DNA of 64,000 nt. It comes from Clavulina sp. PMI_390 (Eukaryota; Basidiomycota; Agaricomycetes; Cantharellales; Hydnaceae). Made by a program: the position numbers and the translations under genes. The stretch is from contig WIDE01000010.1 in the NCBI GenBank assembly GCA_015039315.1, forward strand, positions 273,236-337,235, given 5' to 3'. Below the pieces are notes generated by a model that saw only the letters and a program-made list of their open reading frames with translations, had not been told where the DNA came from and ran no database searches. How positions within the stretch are numbered: the stretch's first letter is position 1; each line of letters begins with the position of its first letter. Shown piece after piece: positions 1-11,955 of the stretch.

Positions 1-620
1 GGTTGCCCTTTGTTCTCACAAAGTCCCCGCGCCAATACGAGAAAGTGGGCTGCGAGACAGTGGCAATGGGTCTTAGTATCTGAATATTGACTGTGCCCGT
101 GCTGTCGTAATGAGTGGATCAATTCGCGGACCGGTGGCTGTGGCCGCAGTCTTATCAGTCAAATGTCACGACTGGGTAGTTCTCGTTGGGACAAACACTC
201 GGAAGATATGACAGAAGGGTGTTTGTAGAGTATCCAGCAATGTATGTAAGCAGGATGGTCAGGAGAAACTCGTGGACAAGGCAGCATCAGTGGCCCTCGC
301 AGCATCAATTATATATTGCTGCACGACGGCTTCAATATATAAATACATGTGTAGCCTTGAAACGCGTCAGACCGGTGAGAAAAAATACCTGCGGAGGTTG
401 CTTCTGAGTCAAGACAACGGAAGGGGCGGGATGCACTACCCACTAAGCGCCGACCAGCATCATTGGTTTGGGACGTCGCGAAGGCAACGTTGTGCGTTCT
501 CCTGGCCATCATTCGCTCTTCTGACTTTTCCGACGTTGTACCCGTCGCGTCTTTTCCTTGTGCTGTGAACCGCTAAACGAGCCTTTCTAATTGTCCAACT
601 GGTTTGGAACTGGGTGAACG
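1..620. other. Intergenic, no supported gene
   Basis: No reading frame here has domain content, a plausible splice pattern or a paralogue in the window. The last 200 bases are the presumed promoter and 5' leader of the septin-like gene. Nothing repetitive was seen. Confidence 0.5.
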
Positions 621-2713
621 ATGGTTCTTGGCATCACGCTCCGTCGGAAGCGAAAGGACGATACCAACGACGACAAGGCGAGCGTGGTGACCCAGCCAAG
701 TCTCCCAACCATCGCTGCTGGCGACCTCCAATGGCCTACGGACCTCATCACCGATGTCAAGTCTGAGAAAGACGCGTCTGCGTTTGCGTCGCCAGGGCGC
801 GAGCCAGTCCGGCAGCCGGGCGGTGGCCAAAACGTTGCCTACCATCGTCCGTTCCGGAAAGACTCTACTGCGTCTCACAAGACGAATGGAACCAGAAAGG
901 AGGCTGAGGGGCGCCCCTCGATCGCCTCCATGTACGCAGGCAAGCCCATGCCCACCTTCACGCGCCCACCCAGAGGCAGCGCACCTCCGAACCCAGCCGC
1001 AGCCGTCGCTCGGAACGCTCGCAACAAGCGGCGCCCAACTCACGTTGCTCCAACATTCAACATTATGCTTGTGGGTGGCGCCAAAACGGGAAAGACGAGC
1101 ATTGGTCGCTTGCTGCTGCAGACCTGCCAACCCTCCCCGGCGGCTACTCCTGTCCAGCGCGAATCAGTCGACGCGTTCATGCGCGGTCCTGTTGGGCCTA
1201 CTACAACGGTCCAATCCGCCTCTTTGGAAATCGAGGAAGGCGCAGAGCGTATCGCTCTGACTCTCACAGACACACCTGGGCTTATCCTTGGCAGTGAGCT
1301 TGACCTAGAGCGTTCCGTGACCACCATCCTGAGACATTTTGACGCTCGTTTCGCTGAAACACTCGATGAGGTATGTTTCGGCTTGACAGATTGCTGGTCA
1401 CTCCTCGTGTATTAATACAGCGGCCTTCCTTCTTAGGAAAATAAGGTTGACCGGCGTAATAAAGGCGACCAGCATGTGCATCTGTGAGTCATGCGGTGCT
1501 CCACACATCTTTTTTCATGGAATCTCTCTCACAACTCGCCCCCTCGGCTCTCCTTATTCTTCAGGTGCATTTACCTCATCTCCCCAGACGCGATTCGCCT
1601 TCGCCCAGTCACGGCTACAGTGAAGCCGATGCCAGCACCTGCCAAAACTTCCATTCCTTCCCCACCTGTGCCCACTGCTGAAGACAGTGCTGAGGGTGCA
1701 ACACCAGTCGCCGTCGATGATGATGCTACCCCTACGGCGGCTACCCAGCCTCAGGCTACAGAGCCTTCTGCTTTGCCGAAGGAGCGGGCTCCACCCACTC
1801 CTGCTACTGCCCCTGTCGAGGAAGTACTTTCCATGTCCAAAGCAGATCTATACGTAATCAAGCGACTGTCCACCCGCGTCAACGTCCTCCCCGTCATCTC
1901 GCATGCCGATACACTCACGAACGAGCGACTCGAGGAGCTCAAAGGCGTTCTCCGCCGTGATCTGAAACAAGGTGGCTTCAACTCTGGTTCCATCCTAGGC
2001 CAGCTCGACGCATCTTCTGACGACTCTGACGACGAGCACGTCCGAGGAGGCGGCCAGGACTCCGATGATGACGAGGACGAAGCAGACGGGACATCAAGTA
2101 ACGGACACGCCCAAGTCGTGCGCATCCGTCCTACACGTGCGATCCAGCGCCGCACCTCGTTCAGCAGGCGCTCGCGTTCGCGAACACGCGCTGCGCTGAC
2201 AGACGAAGATGTGGATCTGGATGTGAAAGCTGCGATCTTCCCTGCGGGGGTGCGCTCGATGCGAGCATTGTTCCCCTTTGCTGTCATGTCCCCGGACCCG
2301 GTCCCGAGCTTGACTGGGGAGAAGAAGCTTGTGGATGCGGAGGGCAGTGGAACGGTCTCCCCGCCTAGTGCGTATAAGCGTAAGAGCTTGGTCCTGCCGG
2401 ATGATTGGGAGGATCATCTCAAGGCTTTGAAGGGCAAGTATACGAGGAACTATCGCTGGGGTTCAGTTGACGTTCTCAGTGAGTTTCCTATCACCTTATC
2501 TATCTCAGATGTTTGTTGCTCATTAAACCCTTCTCGTTAATTTCCTTTACGCCACACCTAGATCCCGAGCACTGTGACTTCCTCGCTCTTCGCCATGCTA
2601 TCCTCGGCCCTCGCTTGCGCGTGCTCAAACAATCAACCAACGAGGTCTTGTACGAAAAGTTCCGCACTCAGAAACTGCTCGAGCTCAAAAAGCTTGCTCG
2701 GCCACCACAATGA
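621..2713 (+). CDS. Septin-type GTPase, atypical
   Basis: This is a septin-family P-loop GTPase of about 620 residues. Septins polymerise into filaments at septa and growth sites. Four exons are inferred at about 621-1370, 1437-1483, 1565-2478 and 2562-2713; the frame is continuous across all three GT..AG introns. The first 145 residues are a basic, disordered tail. The G domain follows with G1 GGAKTGKTS (about residue 153), the G3 motif DTPG, a septin-like HVHLCIYLI strand, then a Pro/Ala/Thr-rich insert of about 70 residues. After it come PVISHADTLT (G4 region) and the C-terminal septin signature NPEHCDFLALRHAIL. An acidic Asp/Glu and Arg/Ser-rich insert interrupts the C-terminal half. In canonical septins G4 reads AKAD; here it is SHAD, so the guanine-contacting lysine is missing. 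No C-terminal coiled coil is obvious. It is a divergent septin-like protein rather than one of the core filament subunits. Family is secure; exact function is not. Confidence 0.85.
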
Positions 2714-3412
2714 GCCTGAGCTCCAAGGACACTAAACTCAACTTCCTTCGAGTTCCAGTCTCATCTTCACATGTCGCTGTTCATGTGCCTCTATGCCTGT
2801 TCCGTGTTCTGATCTATCCCTTTTCTGCTTGCTATCATTGTGGATTTCCCTGAACCCATTATCTATCTTCTTTTTATCACCTTCTTCTTACCCCTACTCA
2901 CTCGCTTACTCAACTTGTCAGTGTCGTCTTTTCTTCCTGACTCAACCCTCCGTACTGGATACCGCGGAATGCTTCTCTATATACCTTGCGTTTTTCTTCT
3001 CTGGGCTCTTAATCGTCCTCACCTTTCACCTGTACCGTTGGTGACTGCTATACATACGTTCTTTGTTACTAGGTTCTCCCTTTTTTTCCCCTGTTCCTGA
3101 TCGATCCTCAGTACAAATTGTCTTACTGTGCGTGCACACATTTGATTGAATCAATTCTCGTTTGGGTTGATATCTCAGAGTAGGTTTTTTTTGAGGTCGA
3201 AGGGGGGCGAATAAGGTGTTTGGTGAATAGCAAATTGTCCGAGATAAGAAGAAACCCGCGCGACGCCGTGAAGCCCAGTATGGACTCCAGGAAGGAGATT
3301 CATGATCACATGAATTGGCGGCTAAAGTGAGACACAAATATTTGGACTGACGGCGCCAAGTGACTCGTAGTCGTCGTCAGTAAACAAACAACTAGCACTT
3401 GAGGACAGCCAC
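2714..3412. other. Intergenic, pyrimidine-rich 3' flank
   Basis: The first 350 bases are C/T-rich and probably hold the 3' UTR of the septin-like gene. Open frames here encode only low-complexity Leu/Phe/Ser peptides and show no splice support. The last part is the presumed promoter of the next F-box gene. Confidence 0.45.
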
Positions 3413-4992
3413 ATGGAATCTAGCGAAGTGGATAAAATGCAGGAGCGAGCAGCCGCCACTCCTGAGCTCGAGCTTCCTGAAAGTACATCAAGGTACGCTC
3501 GTGCATCAATGCGCGGCCGAGTTAGAGGGAACTTCTCACTGAATGCTCGTGCCTTTCCAATAAAAGCCTTCAGGAAACTCCTTCTCATAGTGGTAAAGCC
3601 AAGGACGCGTTAAATGGTCTCACAAATGATCAGAGCCTCACCGAAATAGACCGTCTACGGCTCCAGAACTACTCGTCACCCATCAACCGTCTCCCAACCG
3701 AAATTCTTGGAGAAATCCTTCGTATCTGCACGCCTTGCCCCAGTCTCTCATCATATAACCTGGATCCGAGGGACCAAACTCCATGGAAGCGTTCAGCACG
3801 TAGCGTATGCCACCGTTGGCGCGCCATTGTAATCAGCCTTTCTGAAATCTGGTCTTGGGTCCTCATCTCTGAAAGCACTTCAGAAGCAGAGATCACTACG
3901 TGGGTTAACCGCGCGGGAAGTCGAACTCTGGATATTGTAGTAGACTTTGACATTGATGGGGCCAACTACATGGCCTCTGATTTGCCCAACTGGATGATAC
4001 TTGCAGCTTGGGATGTTGTTTTAGCTCAAGCGCGGCCGATCCGCACTTTGCGTATCTTTGCGGGTAAAATGGATATCTCCTCCATATTCCCTTTGAAGTG
4101 TAACATTTCTGAGATGGAGACTCTAGTGCTCGAGAACTTTCTCTATGACCTTAGCTCCGATGATCGTCAGGCTACTCCATTCTTTCTCTTCCCCTCCCCT
4201 CCACCCCCCAGTCTCAAGACCTTGGCTTTGCGTCGACCCGCTGATAATCACTGCCTTGGCGTCTCCGAAGATCAGTCTTCGGATCTATCAAGCCTGGAAG
4301 TTCTCCAAGTTACAAGTGGCCTCGAGGTCTTCGATGGACTTCAGCAACTTGGGACTTGTTGCTCCCTCAAGTACCTCCATTGGAACTCCGCCTCCCCTAT
4401 TCCCAAAGGTTTTATGAGTGGAAGCCCTCGTCTTCTGTTGCCTAACGTAGAGCATTTCGTGGGCGAAGGGAAATATCTACTTGAAGCATTCAGGGTCTTC
4501 GAGTTTCCCAAGCTCCACTCTCTCGCTCTACCCATTCATGACCTCAAGCTCTGCGCCTCGATCTCCCAGCAGAGGAACTTGAGGCATTTCATTATCCAAG
4601 ATCTTCCCAGGCGTCTCAATGCTGAAGGCGCACGTCAAATCCTGTCGAGTCTCGCAAACATCGTATACCTCAAAGTCAAAAATCACTCATGGGGCGGAAG
4701 ATTGAGCTACGATGTTCTAATAGAAGCTTTATCTCACACAAATTCTGCAGCGACATCAGGGGATGCGGACCTGTGCCCGTCACTCAAAGCCATAGAATTA
4801 ACTGATTTACCAAAAGACAACCTCTTCCCTATATTCAAGGCATTTGTGGAGACAAGGGTATATTCGGCTATTGCCCCGCTTGAGTTCTATATGAACTATT
4901 TTTATCACCCATGGATAATAGATCGAGAACCATGGATGGACGTCATCCGCTGGGAAAAGTTCAAACTCCCATACGATGACGAGGTGTTCTAG
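3413..4992 (+). CDS. F-box protein, family A
   Basis: A predicted F-box protein of about 501 residues, probably a substrate receptor of an SCF ubiquitin ligase. Exon 1 starts with ATG at 3413 and ends near 3492. The second exon begins near 3567, where the phase-2 junction AG|C restores the frame that stays open to 4992. The broken paralogue at 7264 has the same first-exon length class and the same phase-2 junction, which supports the model. The F-box is visible as SPINRLPTEILGEILRIC followed by SVCHRWRAIVISLSEIWSWV. The rest is a leucine-rich, LRR-like region with repeated LETLVLENF and LKTLALRRP type strands. No catalytic domain is seen. Acceptor choice (AAAAG) is slightly unusual. Target unknown. 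Confidence 0.75.
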
Positions 4993-5143
4993 GACCAGGT
5001 GTTAGGTCGCACTCCATCGATTGACGCACACGATATACGAGCCTCTCCTTTCACATTACCCATACCTCCGCTGCTGCTTGCAGTCCATCCCTACCCCAGA
5101 CGTTCTGGAACCCAACAATGGACCGGGTTATTACTCACTCCGG

Positions 5144-7163
5144 TCAAGTAGGGAAGCGGCCGCACTTCCTCACCTTATTCACGACAACGTGCCTGGCGGT
5201 AATATCAACCCTGAGATGCTCCGCATCTACCTCTCCCAAATTGGTCTTCAGGTACGGTAGTTCTCCTCCAACTGGGGCAAAGGGGAACCTAAATATTGTT
5301 GAGTGATCAACGTTCGGATCCTGAGTGACTGCTCGCCCAATTCTCGATGCTATATCATCATACATCCCATCAGGGGGCCGGGCAAAAGCATAATGGGGCC
5401 ATTCATCATGCTTCCGATCAGCATCCTCCTTAACGGTGACAAGAACTTGGTGAGCCCAATCATCAGGGAACGGGGGCCACACACTGACGCCCTGCGCCCA
5501 TAATTTCGCTCGACGAGTCCGAAATGGGCTGAAATCGAGGACATCAATAGTCCACGCAAGATTCTTGTAGCGACGGCTACTAGCGCCCCGAATTTCCCCT
5601 GGGCTACTGGCAACGATGGCCCGTTCGCCACAGATATTCCAAATTGAGTTCACAAAACTCCAGCGACGGACGAAGCATGCGGTGTAGCACCCCCATGCTT
5701 CCCAGGGTAATATGTGGAAGCCTCTGTGGATAAGAGCCCCTTGAAGATGCTGCAGAAGTTTAGAGGAAGGGATTATAAACGTGTAGATGTCTGTGAGTTC
5801 GAGTTCATTGGGCTCGATGGTCACCATCCACGCTATCTCGATGACACCCCTCGTTACGCCACCCTCTTCGTCAACTAAATTCGTCGATTGCCACAGTGGG
5901 AGCTGGTCGAGAGGGCAGGCCTGTATCTGTGGGCTGATGTGGGCAACATGTGGGCCAAGTGGAGGAAAAGTGAACTCGCAAAGACACAAGGCGGTAGCAT
6001 TCAAAGGGTTAAGCTTATACAAGCGTAGGCATAGTACCAGTTCCGGGCTGCCGGTACCAGTCGCAATAAGGAAAATGTTTCGTTTGAGAAAAAAGGGCAG
6101 CGAGAATGCTACTTCGTGGTCCAGGTGAGGGAAGTCAATAAAGAAATCCTGCTACAGAGAATAAGGATGCACAGAGCTTTATGTTAATCGATATGATCTT
6201 AATTATCATGATGAAAGAACAACTAACCAAAATTTGTTGACCTGTCATCCAGTCCCACGTCATTACCATCGCTTTCGCAATGTAGTGATGCTTATAACCC
6301 ACTGAGAAATAGCGATTTTGCAGATACCAGATGTCTGGGACAGGTCTCCACTCGGAAGCAGCAAAGGAATTGCTCGATGATATGACTGGTAAATTTGCGA
6401 CTGGATGGTTCTGAGAGGGAGCATCAAGGCTCCGTACGCCAAAACTTGGCGTGAAGGTGGGAGAAGGAGGGCCAGTCTCACTATTGGACAAAAAGGCTGT
6501 AGCTTCATTGGGCAAGAAAAGGAGGCGATAAAGAATTCTCACAGTATTTGTGAGAATGTGACATTGTTGAGTCTGTCGAAAACTCCAGAGAGGTCCTCGC
6601 CTGAAGCAGTTGGCGGTACCTTAAAAGGAGTAAATTCTAGCTTATAGGGCTTGGACCGGTCCAGTGGATTGTTTCGCCAGAGATCGAATCGATCTGGTAG
6701 TTCACATAGACCTATTCGTTGCCCACGATTGCTCGCGTAGTGTGCCACAATCTTTGGCCCAATGTGATTCTCGAGTGTGAGATTGGCACACGAGTGCTTG
6801 TCTAGATCAACAGCGTGCTTCTGGATAATCAAACCCTCACTCCAAGAACGTTCATGGCCGAGCAATCTTGTCAGGCGCTCAGAGATAGGAAGTACTCGGA
6901 GGAGCTGGGTCTGTGGGTCAAATTCTTCTCGAAATGCCTCATCAACCTGGCCAGATATCGACAGCCAAGCTTTATACCTCAAAATTGTAGAGTGGTGAGT
7001 TATATCGCGCCACATTCTCGCAACCTACGTGCCCTCGCATTAGCGAGTGACACCAGCATGAAGACGGGTACAAAAAACTTGCCACCCTGTTACGCACGAC
7101 GTCAATTCCGGGCAGGAAAAGCAAGATATCATAGACGATACTGTGCGGGAGAAAGCTCATCAT
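5144..7163 (-). CDS. F-box protein, family B (long unknown C-terminus)
   Basis: Four exons are inferred on the minus strand: about 7163-7086, 7024-6543, 6480-6228 and 6151-5144. All junctions keep frame. The protein of about 600 residues begins with MMSFLPHSIVYDILLFLPG and, across the first intron, RNRVARMWRDITHHSTILRY. That is the pattern of an F-box with its conserved W-R-D-I segment. The remainder is not an obvious LRR; it resembles the C-terminal beta-rich regions found behind many basidiomycete F-boxes, but I do not recognise a named domain. The start lies about 100 bases from the start of the opposing pseudogene at 7264, so the two shared a divergent promoter. It is unrelated in sequence to the F-box genes on either side. 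Confidence 0.65.
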
Positions 7164-7263
7164 CGGAAACTGGATAGTCCAGTGTCAATTTTTCACACGA
7201 GAGAGCAGCGCTCAGGTACTATCGTCGATACACACTGTGATATACATACCACGCACGCACTAA

Positions 7264-8812
7264 CATGAGCGACATGCCTCAACCACATGACCAACCCACC
7301 ATCCAAGGGCTTTCCAAAGATGCCTCAAGGTCTGTCCGCGTATTGACACGACCGAGTTATTGAATCTTCGATGTCCAAGTTGATGTTCATGATTCTTTAG
7401 CGATGGCATCGATGAGACCTCCAAAGGCGGTGTTACGAACAACGATGTCAATGACCCTTTAGATAACAATGAAAATACGGCAATGGACCATCTAAGGCTC
7501 TTGAACTACTCGATGCCTATCAACCGCCTGCCGCCAGAAATTCTTGCATCCTACAGATGTCTATGGAATGTGGCGATTATCACTTTATACGTAATAGATG
7601 CAGGGTGTGCCACATCCCATGGAAACGCTCAGCACTATACGTATGCCATCTTTGGCGAACCATCACCATCAGTCTCTCAGAAGTATGATCTTGGGTCTAT
7701 ATCCGCATCTCTAAAAGCACTTCACTCGAAGAGATCAGTACCTGGCTTGATCGTGCGGGTCATCGGCCTCTAAATCTTTTAATGGAACTCTATCAAGATG
7801 AGACCGCCGATTGGATGGCCTATCGCGTCCACCCCATAGTTGAAACTGTATGGGACTTAGTGTCACCTCGACCAATCCGCACCCTGGATATCAATGCCGG
7901 CGGCCTGAACATATATTTCATGCTCCCTTTGCAGGCAAATCTTTCACATCTAGAAACTCTCGTGCTCAATAACTTCCGCTACCAGCTTCCCAATACCGAC
8001 CAAGCGATTGAATTTTTTCTCTTCCCCTCCCACATTCCTCCTAGACTCAAAAATTTGTCTCTGTCCGGAGGACATCAAAAAAAAGGTTTTCCTTCTCTAA
8101 AACGCATCCAGTAGACCTATCACATCTAGAAAATGTCTTCATCTCCTGTTACCTTGAGCTCCTCGATGGATACCATCAAATAGCAAGCTGTCACTCACTC
8201 AAGTATCTCGATTGGAACTTTGATTCGCCTTTTGGAGAAAAAACCATTCCATTGAAGCCTCTTTTTTTGCTGCCTAACTTGGAACAGCTTATGACGGATG
8301 GGTATTACCTTTATGAGGCCTTTGAGGCCTTTCAGTTCCCCAAACTTCTCGCCCTTTACACGCCAATTACTAAACCCGAGATTTGTGGTTCACTCTCGCG
8401 ACTGAAAAACCTGACATATTTGATGATCCAATATTTTTCTTATAATCTCAATGCTGATGGCGCTCGCCTGCTCTTGTTGAGTGTTCCCAACATCCGATTT
8501 CTCAAACTCGGAGGGAACACCAGACCGAACCACAATGTGCTCATAAACGAGTTATCTCAGATTATTCCTGGGACAATATCCATGGGAGGAAACTTTCTTT
8601 GCCCACATCTTGAAGCAGTGGAATTATACTACCTCGAGCCAGACCTGGTCATTCTGAAGGCCTTGGCGGAGACGCGGAAATCTTCCGCTATCCCGTCCGT
8701 ACAACTCCATATCGATCTCCGTTTTCGTCCAAAACCAGAGGCTCAAGAAAAGTGGATGGATATCATTCACTGGGAGTCGTTTATACTTCCTGGGGATATG
8801 GTCCTCTATTAG
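7264..8812 (+). pseudogene. F-box pseudogene, paralogue of the gene at 3413
   Basis: The layout copies the gene at 3413: a short first exon from ATG 7264 ending near 7328, a phase-2 intron, then NYSMPINRLPPEIL, the beginning of the F-box. Downstream the homology is broken in three ways. The F-box frame is lost just after PEIL. The paralogue's SLSEIWSW appears as SLSEV-stop-SW near 7690, where TGG has become TGA. A second frameshift lies at a run of eight A near 8079-8086, after which the frame of DLSHLENVF resumes and runs to 8812. The C-terminal leucine-rich half is otherwise well preserved, so inactivation is recent. A rescue by extra introns is conceivable but would need unusual splicing. 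Confidence 0.65.
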
Positions 8813-9065
8813 GAGGTGCTGGTGTTATCTCATTTCCCATGAGTTACAGAGCGTTACTCTGTTCCCAAGCCCTGAATAATGCATTCTCTGGTCTCGTGAA
8901 CAGATGCACAGGCTCAGGGGGCAAATGATTGATGCTCTAGTATCCGCGTTACTGGACAATCCGATTCCGGCGAGACGACCGGAGTCATAAGCAAGCGTCC
9001 CTGACATGAAAATGGATATCACCCTAAAGGAAATAATACATAGTCATAAGCCTAAATAATGTCGT

Positions 9066-10406
9066 CTACTCATACATGCGCAGGGACGCGAAGTTCCAAT
9101 AAGCATTCTTGAATGCCGTGGGGTTGTTGTTAACATAGTCTAGACAGATAGTGAAGATGAGCCGGCGAGTGAAACATGAGTTAGAAAGGTGCAGCACATA
9201 CCAACGCAAGTGCTGGGGCATCCAGCAGCGGCGTAGAGAGCTTGCTGACCAGCCCAATCACCACCTAATAGGACGATCGGAAGTCAGCCAGACCGAAAGC
9301 ATACAGTTTAAGGTTCGACTCACAGAAGGTCAAGTTGATAATGATATGATGAGGACCAAAGTGCGATGAAATATCGCAGTTGGTGTTCACAAAGTTAGCA
9401 AATGGCGTCCCAAACGTGCTAGTGTCTTGGCTGCCGCTGCCGTTCTTGACGGCTGCGGGGACGCTAGCAGAGTTACGGGGCCAGAACCAGACCTTGATGT
9501 AGGTAGAAGTACGCTCCATCGCGTACCATCCACCTCCATTGGCATTGAAGGATGGCCCATAGGAGTTGGAAGCAGTGGACTTCATTTGGCAGCCTTGGTT
9601 GCCGTTGTCAGCAGTGTTGCAGTCGGTGGAAACCAATGTGCTGAATATCAAGAAGTAGGATGAACCATGAATCAGTAACAGAGGCTGGTGGATCGAGCAC
9701 CAGAATGCCTACCCAGTTTGTCCACTTGCGCTTGAAGGGAGGGTGCAGCCAGGGCTTGTGTGAAGAGTCGCGGCGTCGGGCCCTTGGTCATTCACGCCCT
9801 CGATGATATCAATTTCACCTGGAGATCGACGATGATTGCGATCAGTCCGTCAACCCCAGTGCAAGAAGTTGAGTTAGAAAAATGAGCCCACCATCATATG
9901 GCCAGTTGGTGCCGAACTGTTCACCAGCGATCAATATCTTCTCTCAACAGTAAAAGGGTCAGGAGCTTACACTCCACAGCGCGGGCCAAGTACCACAGCC
10001 CTGAGGCATCCACCTGATATCGGCGACAAGCAGAGATGTATCGTAGAAGTTGTTGCTCTGAAGGCGAACAGAGTTACGCCCCGGCCCAGAAGCGCTCAGC
10101 GTCGTAGTGTCATCAGATCGGAGAATGAAAGTATCCGAGGTGGTGTAGGTCAGGTTCAGGGATTTGGCCTGGGATTGGGATACATAGCTAGAGGTGATTA
10201 AATTACATGGTCAGCTCACGCTAAACGGAGGTAATACAACTAAGGACCTACTTGACTCTCCCGTTGGTAGGGTCTGTGATAGCTTGTGCTGTAAATCCGG
10301 TCAAGAAGGAAGGGCCGACGAAGGTGTCTTTGATCGAGTAAGTAGCGGCCTGCACTGCTGAAGCAGACAATAAGGAAGCAGCGAGTACAGTAGCAAAACG
10401 GCTCAT
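9066..10406 (-). CDS. GH16 endo-beta-1,3(4)-glucanase, copy A
   Basis: A secreted glycoside hydrolase family 16 enzyme of 318 residues, expected to cut beta-1,3 or mixed-linked glucans in fungal or plant walls. Seven exons are inferred: about 10406-10252, 10187-9971, 9916-9892, 9818-9713, 9640-9324, 9264-9202 and 9139-9066. The frame is continuous throughout. Residues 1-20 are a signal peptide ending SAVQA. The catalytic motif GEIDIIEGVN carries the nucleophile and acid/base glutamates of GH16 (E-I-D-I-I-E). Further family blocks are PQGCGTWPALWS, WYAMERTSTYIKVWFWPRN and FGPHHIIINLTFCGDW. Cysteines near the C-terminus suggest disulfides. A TATAAAGC element lies about 60 bases upstream of the ATG. 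It is the downstream-most of three tandem copies with the same intron positions. Substrate preference between laminarin and cell-wall glucan cannot be decided here. Confidence 0.9.
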
Positions 10407-10465
10407 GGAGAGAGAGATAATGAAGGAGATGAGGTGAGTGAAGATAGCCAACGTAGCACTGGCGA

Positions 10466-10473
10466 GCTTTATA
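10466..10473 (-). promoter_or_regulatory. TATA box of GH16 copy A
   Basis: The minus strand reads TATAAAGC about 60 bases upstream of the ATG at 10406. The same octamer occurs at almost the same distance upstream of copies B and C while flanking bases differ, which suggests selection for a core promoter element. Confidence 0.6.
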
Positions 10474-10541
10474 GGGAGCTCTAATTGCTGAAAAATATTG
10501 TAAATTGCTTTGCGACCATAGATGAACCATATCGCCCGAAT

Positions 10542-10592
10542 CACGGCGACAACTTTGAGTGAAGATTGTCAGTAGTCTCCAGAGATCAAGAT
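10542..10592 (-). promoter_or_regulatory. Conserved upstream block of GH16 copy A
   Basis: A block of about 50 bases some 140-185 bases upstream of the start codon. It contains CACGGCGAC and GTAGTCTCCAGAGATCA on the plus strand and matches blocks at 13441 and 16791. It could be a shared activator site or simply undiverged duplicate sequence. Confidence 0.4.
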
Positions 10593-11955
10593 ATAAAGTC
10601 TGGGATGAAATATTAGCGGTGCATCGGAGATAGGCCGTTTGATGAATGGTGTCGATAAATGATGAAGGAGCACTCGGGCTTGTGCGTCCTCGCAAGCCTG
10701 GTGCTGCTATGGGCGGACAAAATAACGCAAGTAGCTAGCCAGAGCAGTTCAGGCTACGTATTGGGGCTCCAAGCAGCAGAATGTTACTGAAATAGAGCTG
10801 GACCTCTTGTAGTGGACCATTGCAATGCTCTGAAACCGGCGAAAGTTCCGTCAAGAGTTACTCGGAGATGTTGGTAGTTTGCAGTATTGGAAGCCCATCC
10901 ATCAGTTGAGAGGCAGCATGGGCTCAGGAGATATGAATATGGGCAATAGCCTTGTTCAGCCTTACAGATCAACGCGTTGTATTGTTGCCGAGGCTCAGTC
11001 TCAGCATACGAGTGGAAAGACCGAGATTGCTTCGATCAAGCAAGAGTAAACAACACCTTCACACACCTCCCACGCGTTCTCTCCTTAGACGACCAGAGAT
11101 TTTGGTCTCCTCTGATGAACCACTTATTCTAACGTCTATATCATTCGCTATGCTGTATGCCTTCCCCCCTTACCTGACTCGTTCTCATTGCAGAGTGAAT
11201 GTAGACTCCCAATTGCAATATGATGAGCTGGCATTAAATGACTGGCAATTATTTTTCGCCGAGCATTCCAGCATCGTTCTGCGGCGTGTTCCTCATGTGC
11301 CCAAGCGTTTATCGTTGTTACATGTGAGCGTCCGTGATTGCCTGATATTTGCCTGCCAAGCCCTTCGTAGATTAATATTGGCCATGATCGACCCCGGGGT
11401 GGTTGACGATCAATTTTCAATGCTCTATATCTTTCATGTGCTGTTGGTCTGACAACGCGCCCATATCAAATCTTGGCTCTTGGCATCATTTATTTTCTGC
11501 TATGCTCAGGGGTTCTTTGCATTTTTTTTTTCGCGAACCAGACCGATCCCTGGAGGGCTTGAGATATAACCCAGAGATACTACCTGACCCATGCAATTTC
11601 CAGAAGGTTGGCTCATATGGCTATGCTCGAAATTTGGGAATAATGTGGCTCCTACCTTGATCCCGCTGCCGGAACATCACCCGCGATTGCACCCTCACTA
11701 AATGCTTGCCTCACTTCAAGGGCCAAAGGCATCATATTGATCGATGGATTTTGCGCCGTGTTTCACTCTAGGCGACGCCCCCAAAATGTATCACCATGCA
11801 TGCTATCATCTCCCTAAGATTCCAAAACGCAAAACGATCCAACCATCACACCATGAGTCATACGTAATTACGGTCAACCAACAAATGTAGATATTTTAAA
11901 GTAGCTCGGTACCCTAAAAGGAAAATTACATGACCGAGAACCCATTTAGCGATGC

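Larger units (their letters stand above)
10407..11955. other. GH16 spacer 1: promoter of copy A plus duplicated upstream sequence
   Basis: The spacer holds the promoter of copy A. It also contains stretches recognisably similar to the upstream regions of copies B and C, out to about 900 bases from the ATG; for example, the GATGAGCTGGCATT block near 11221 recurs near 14066. No open frame has domain support. The segment looks like non-coding sequence carried along with the tandem gene duplication. Confidence 0.6.

Noticed and set aside
573..1130. 185-codon open frame on the minus strand
   Set aside because: It lies antisense to the septin-like first exon, has no family motifs and is explained by the codon bias of the real gene.
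3574..3613. CAG acceptor at 3573 for the F-box gene at 3413
   Set aside because: It leads to a stop at 3611-3613; the acceptor at 3566 keeps the frame and matches the intron phase of the paralogue.
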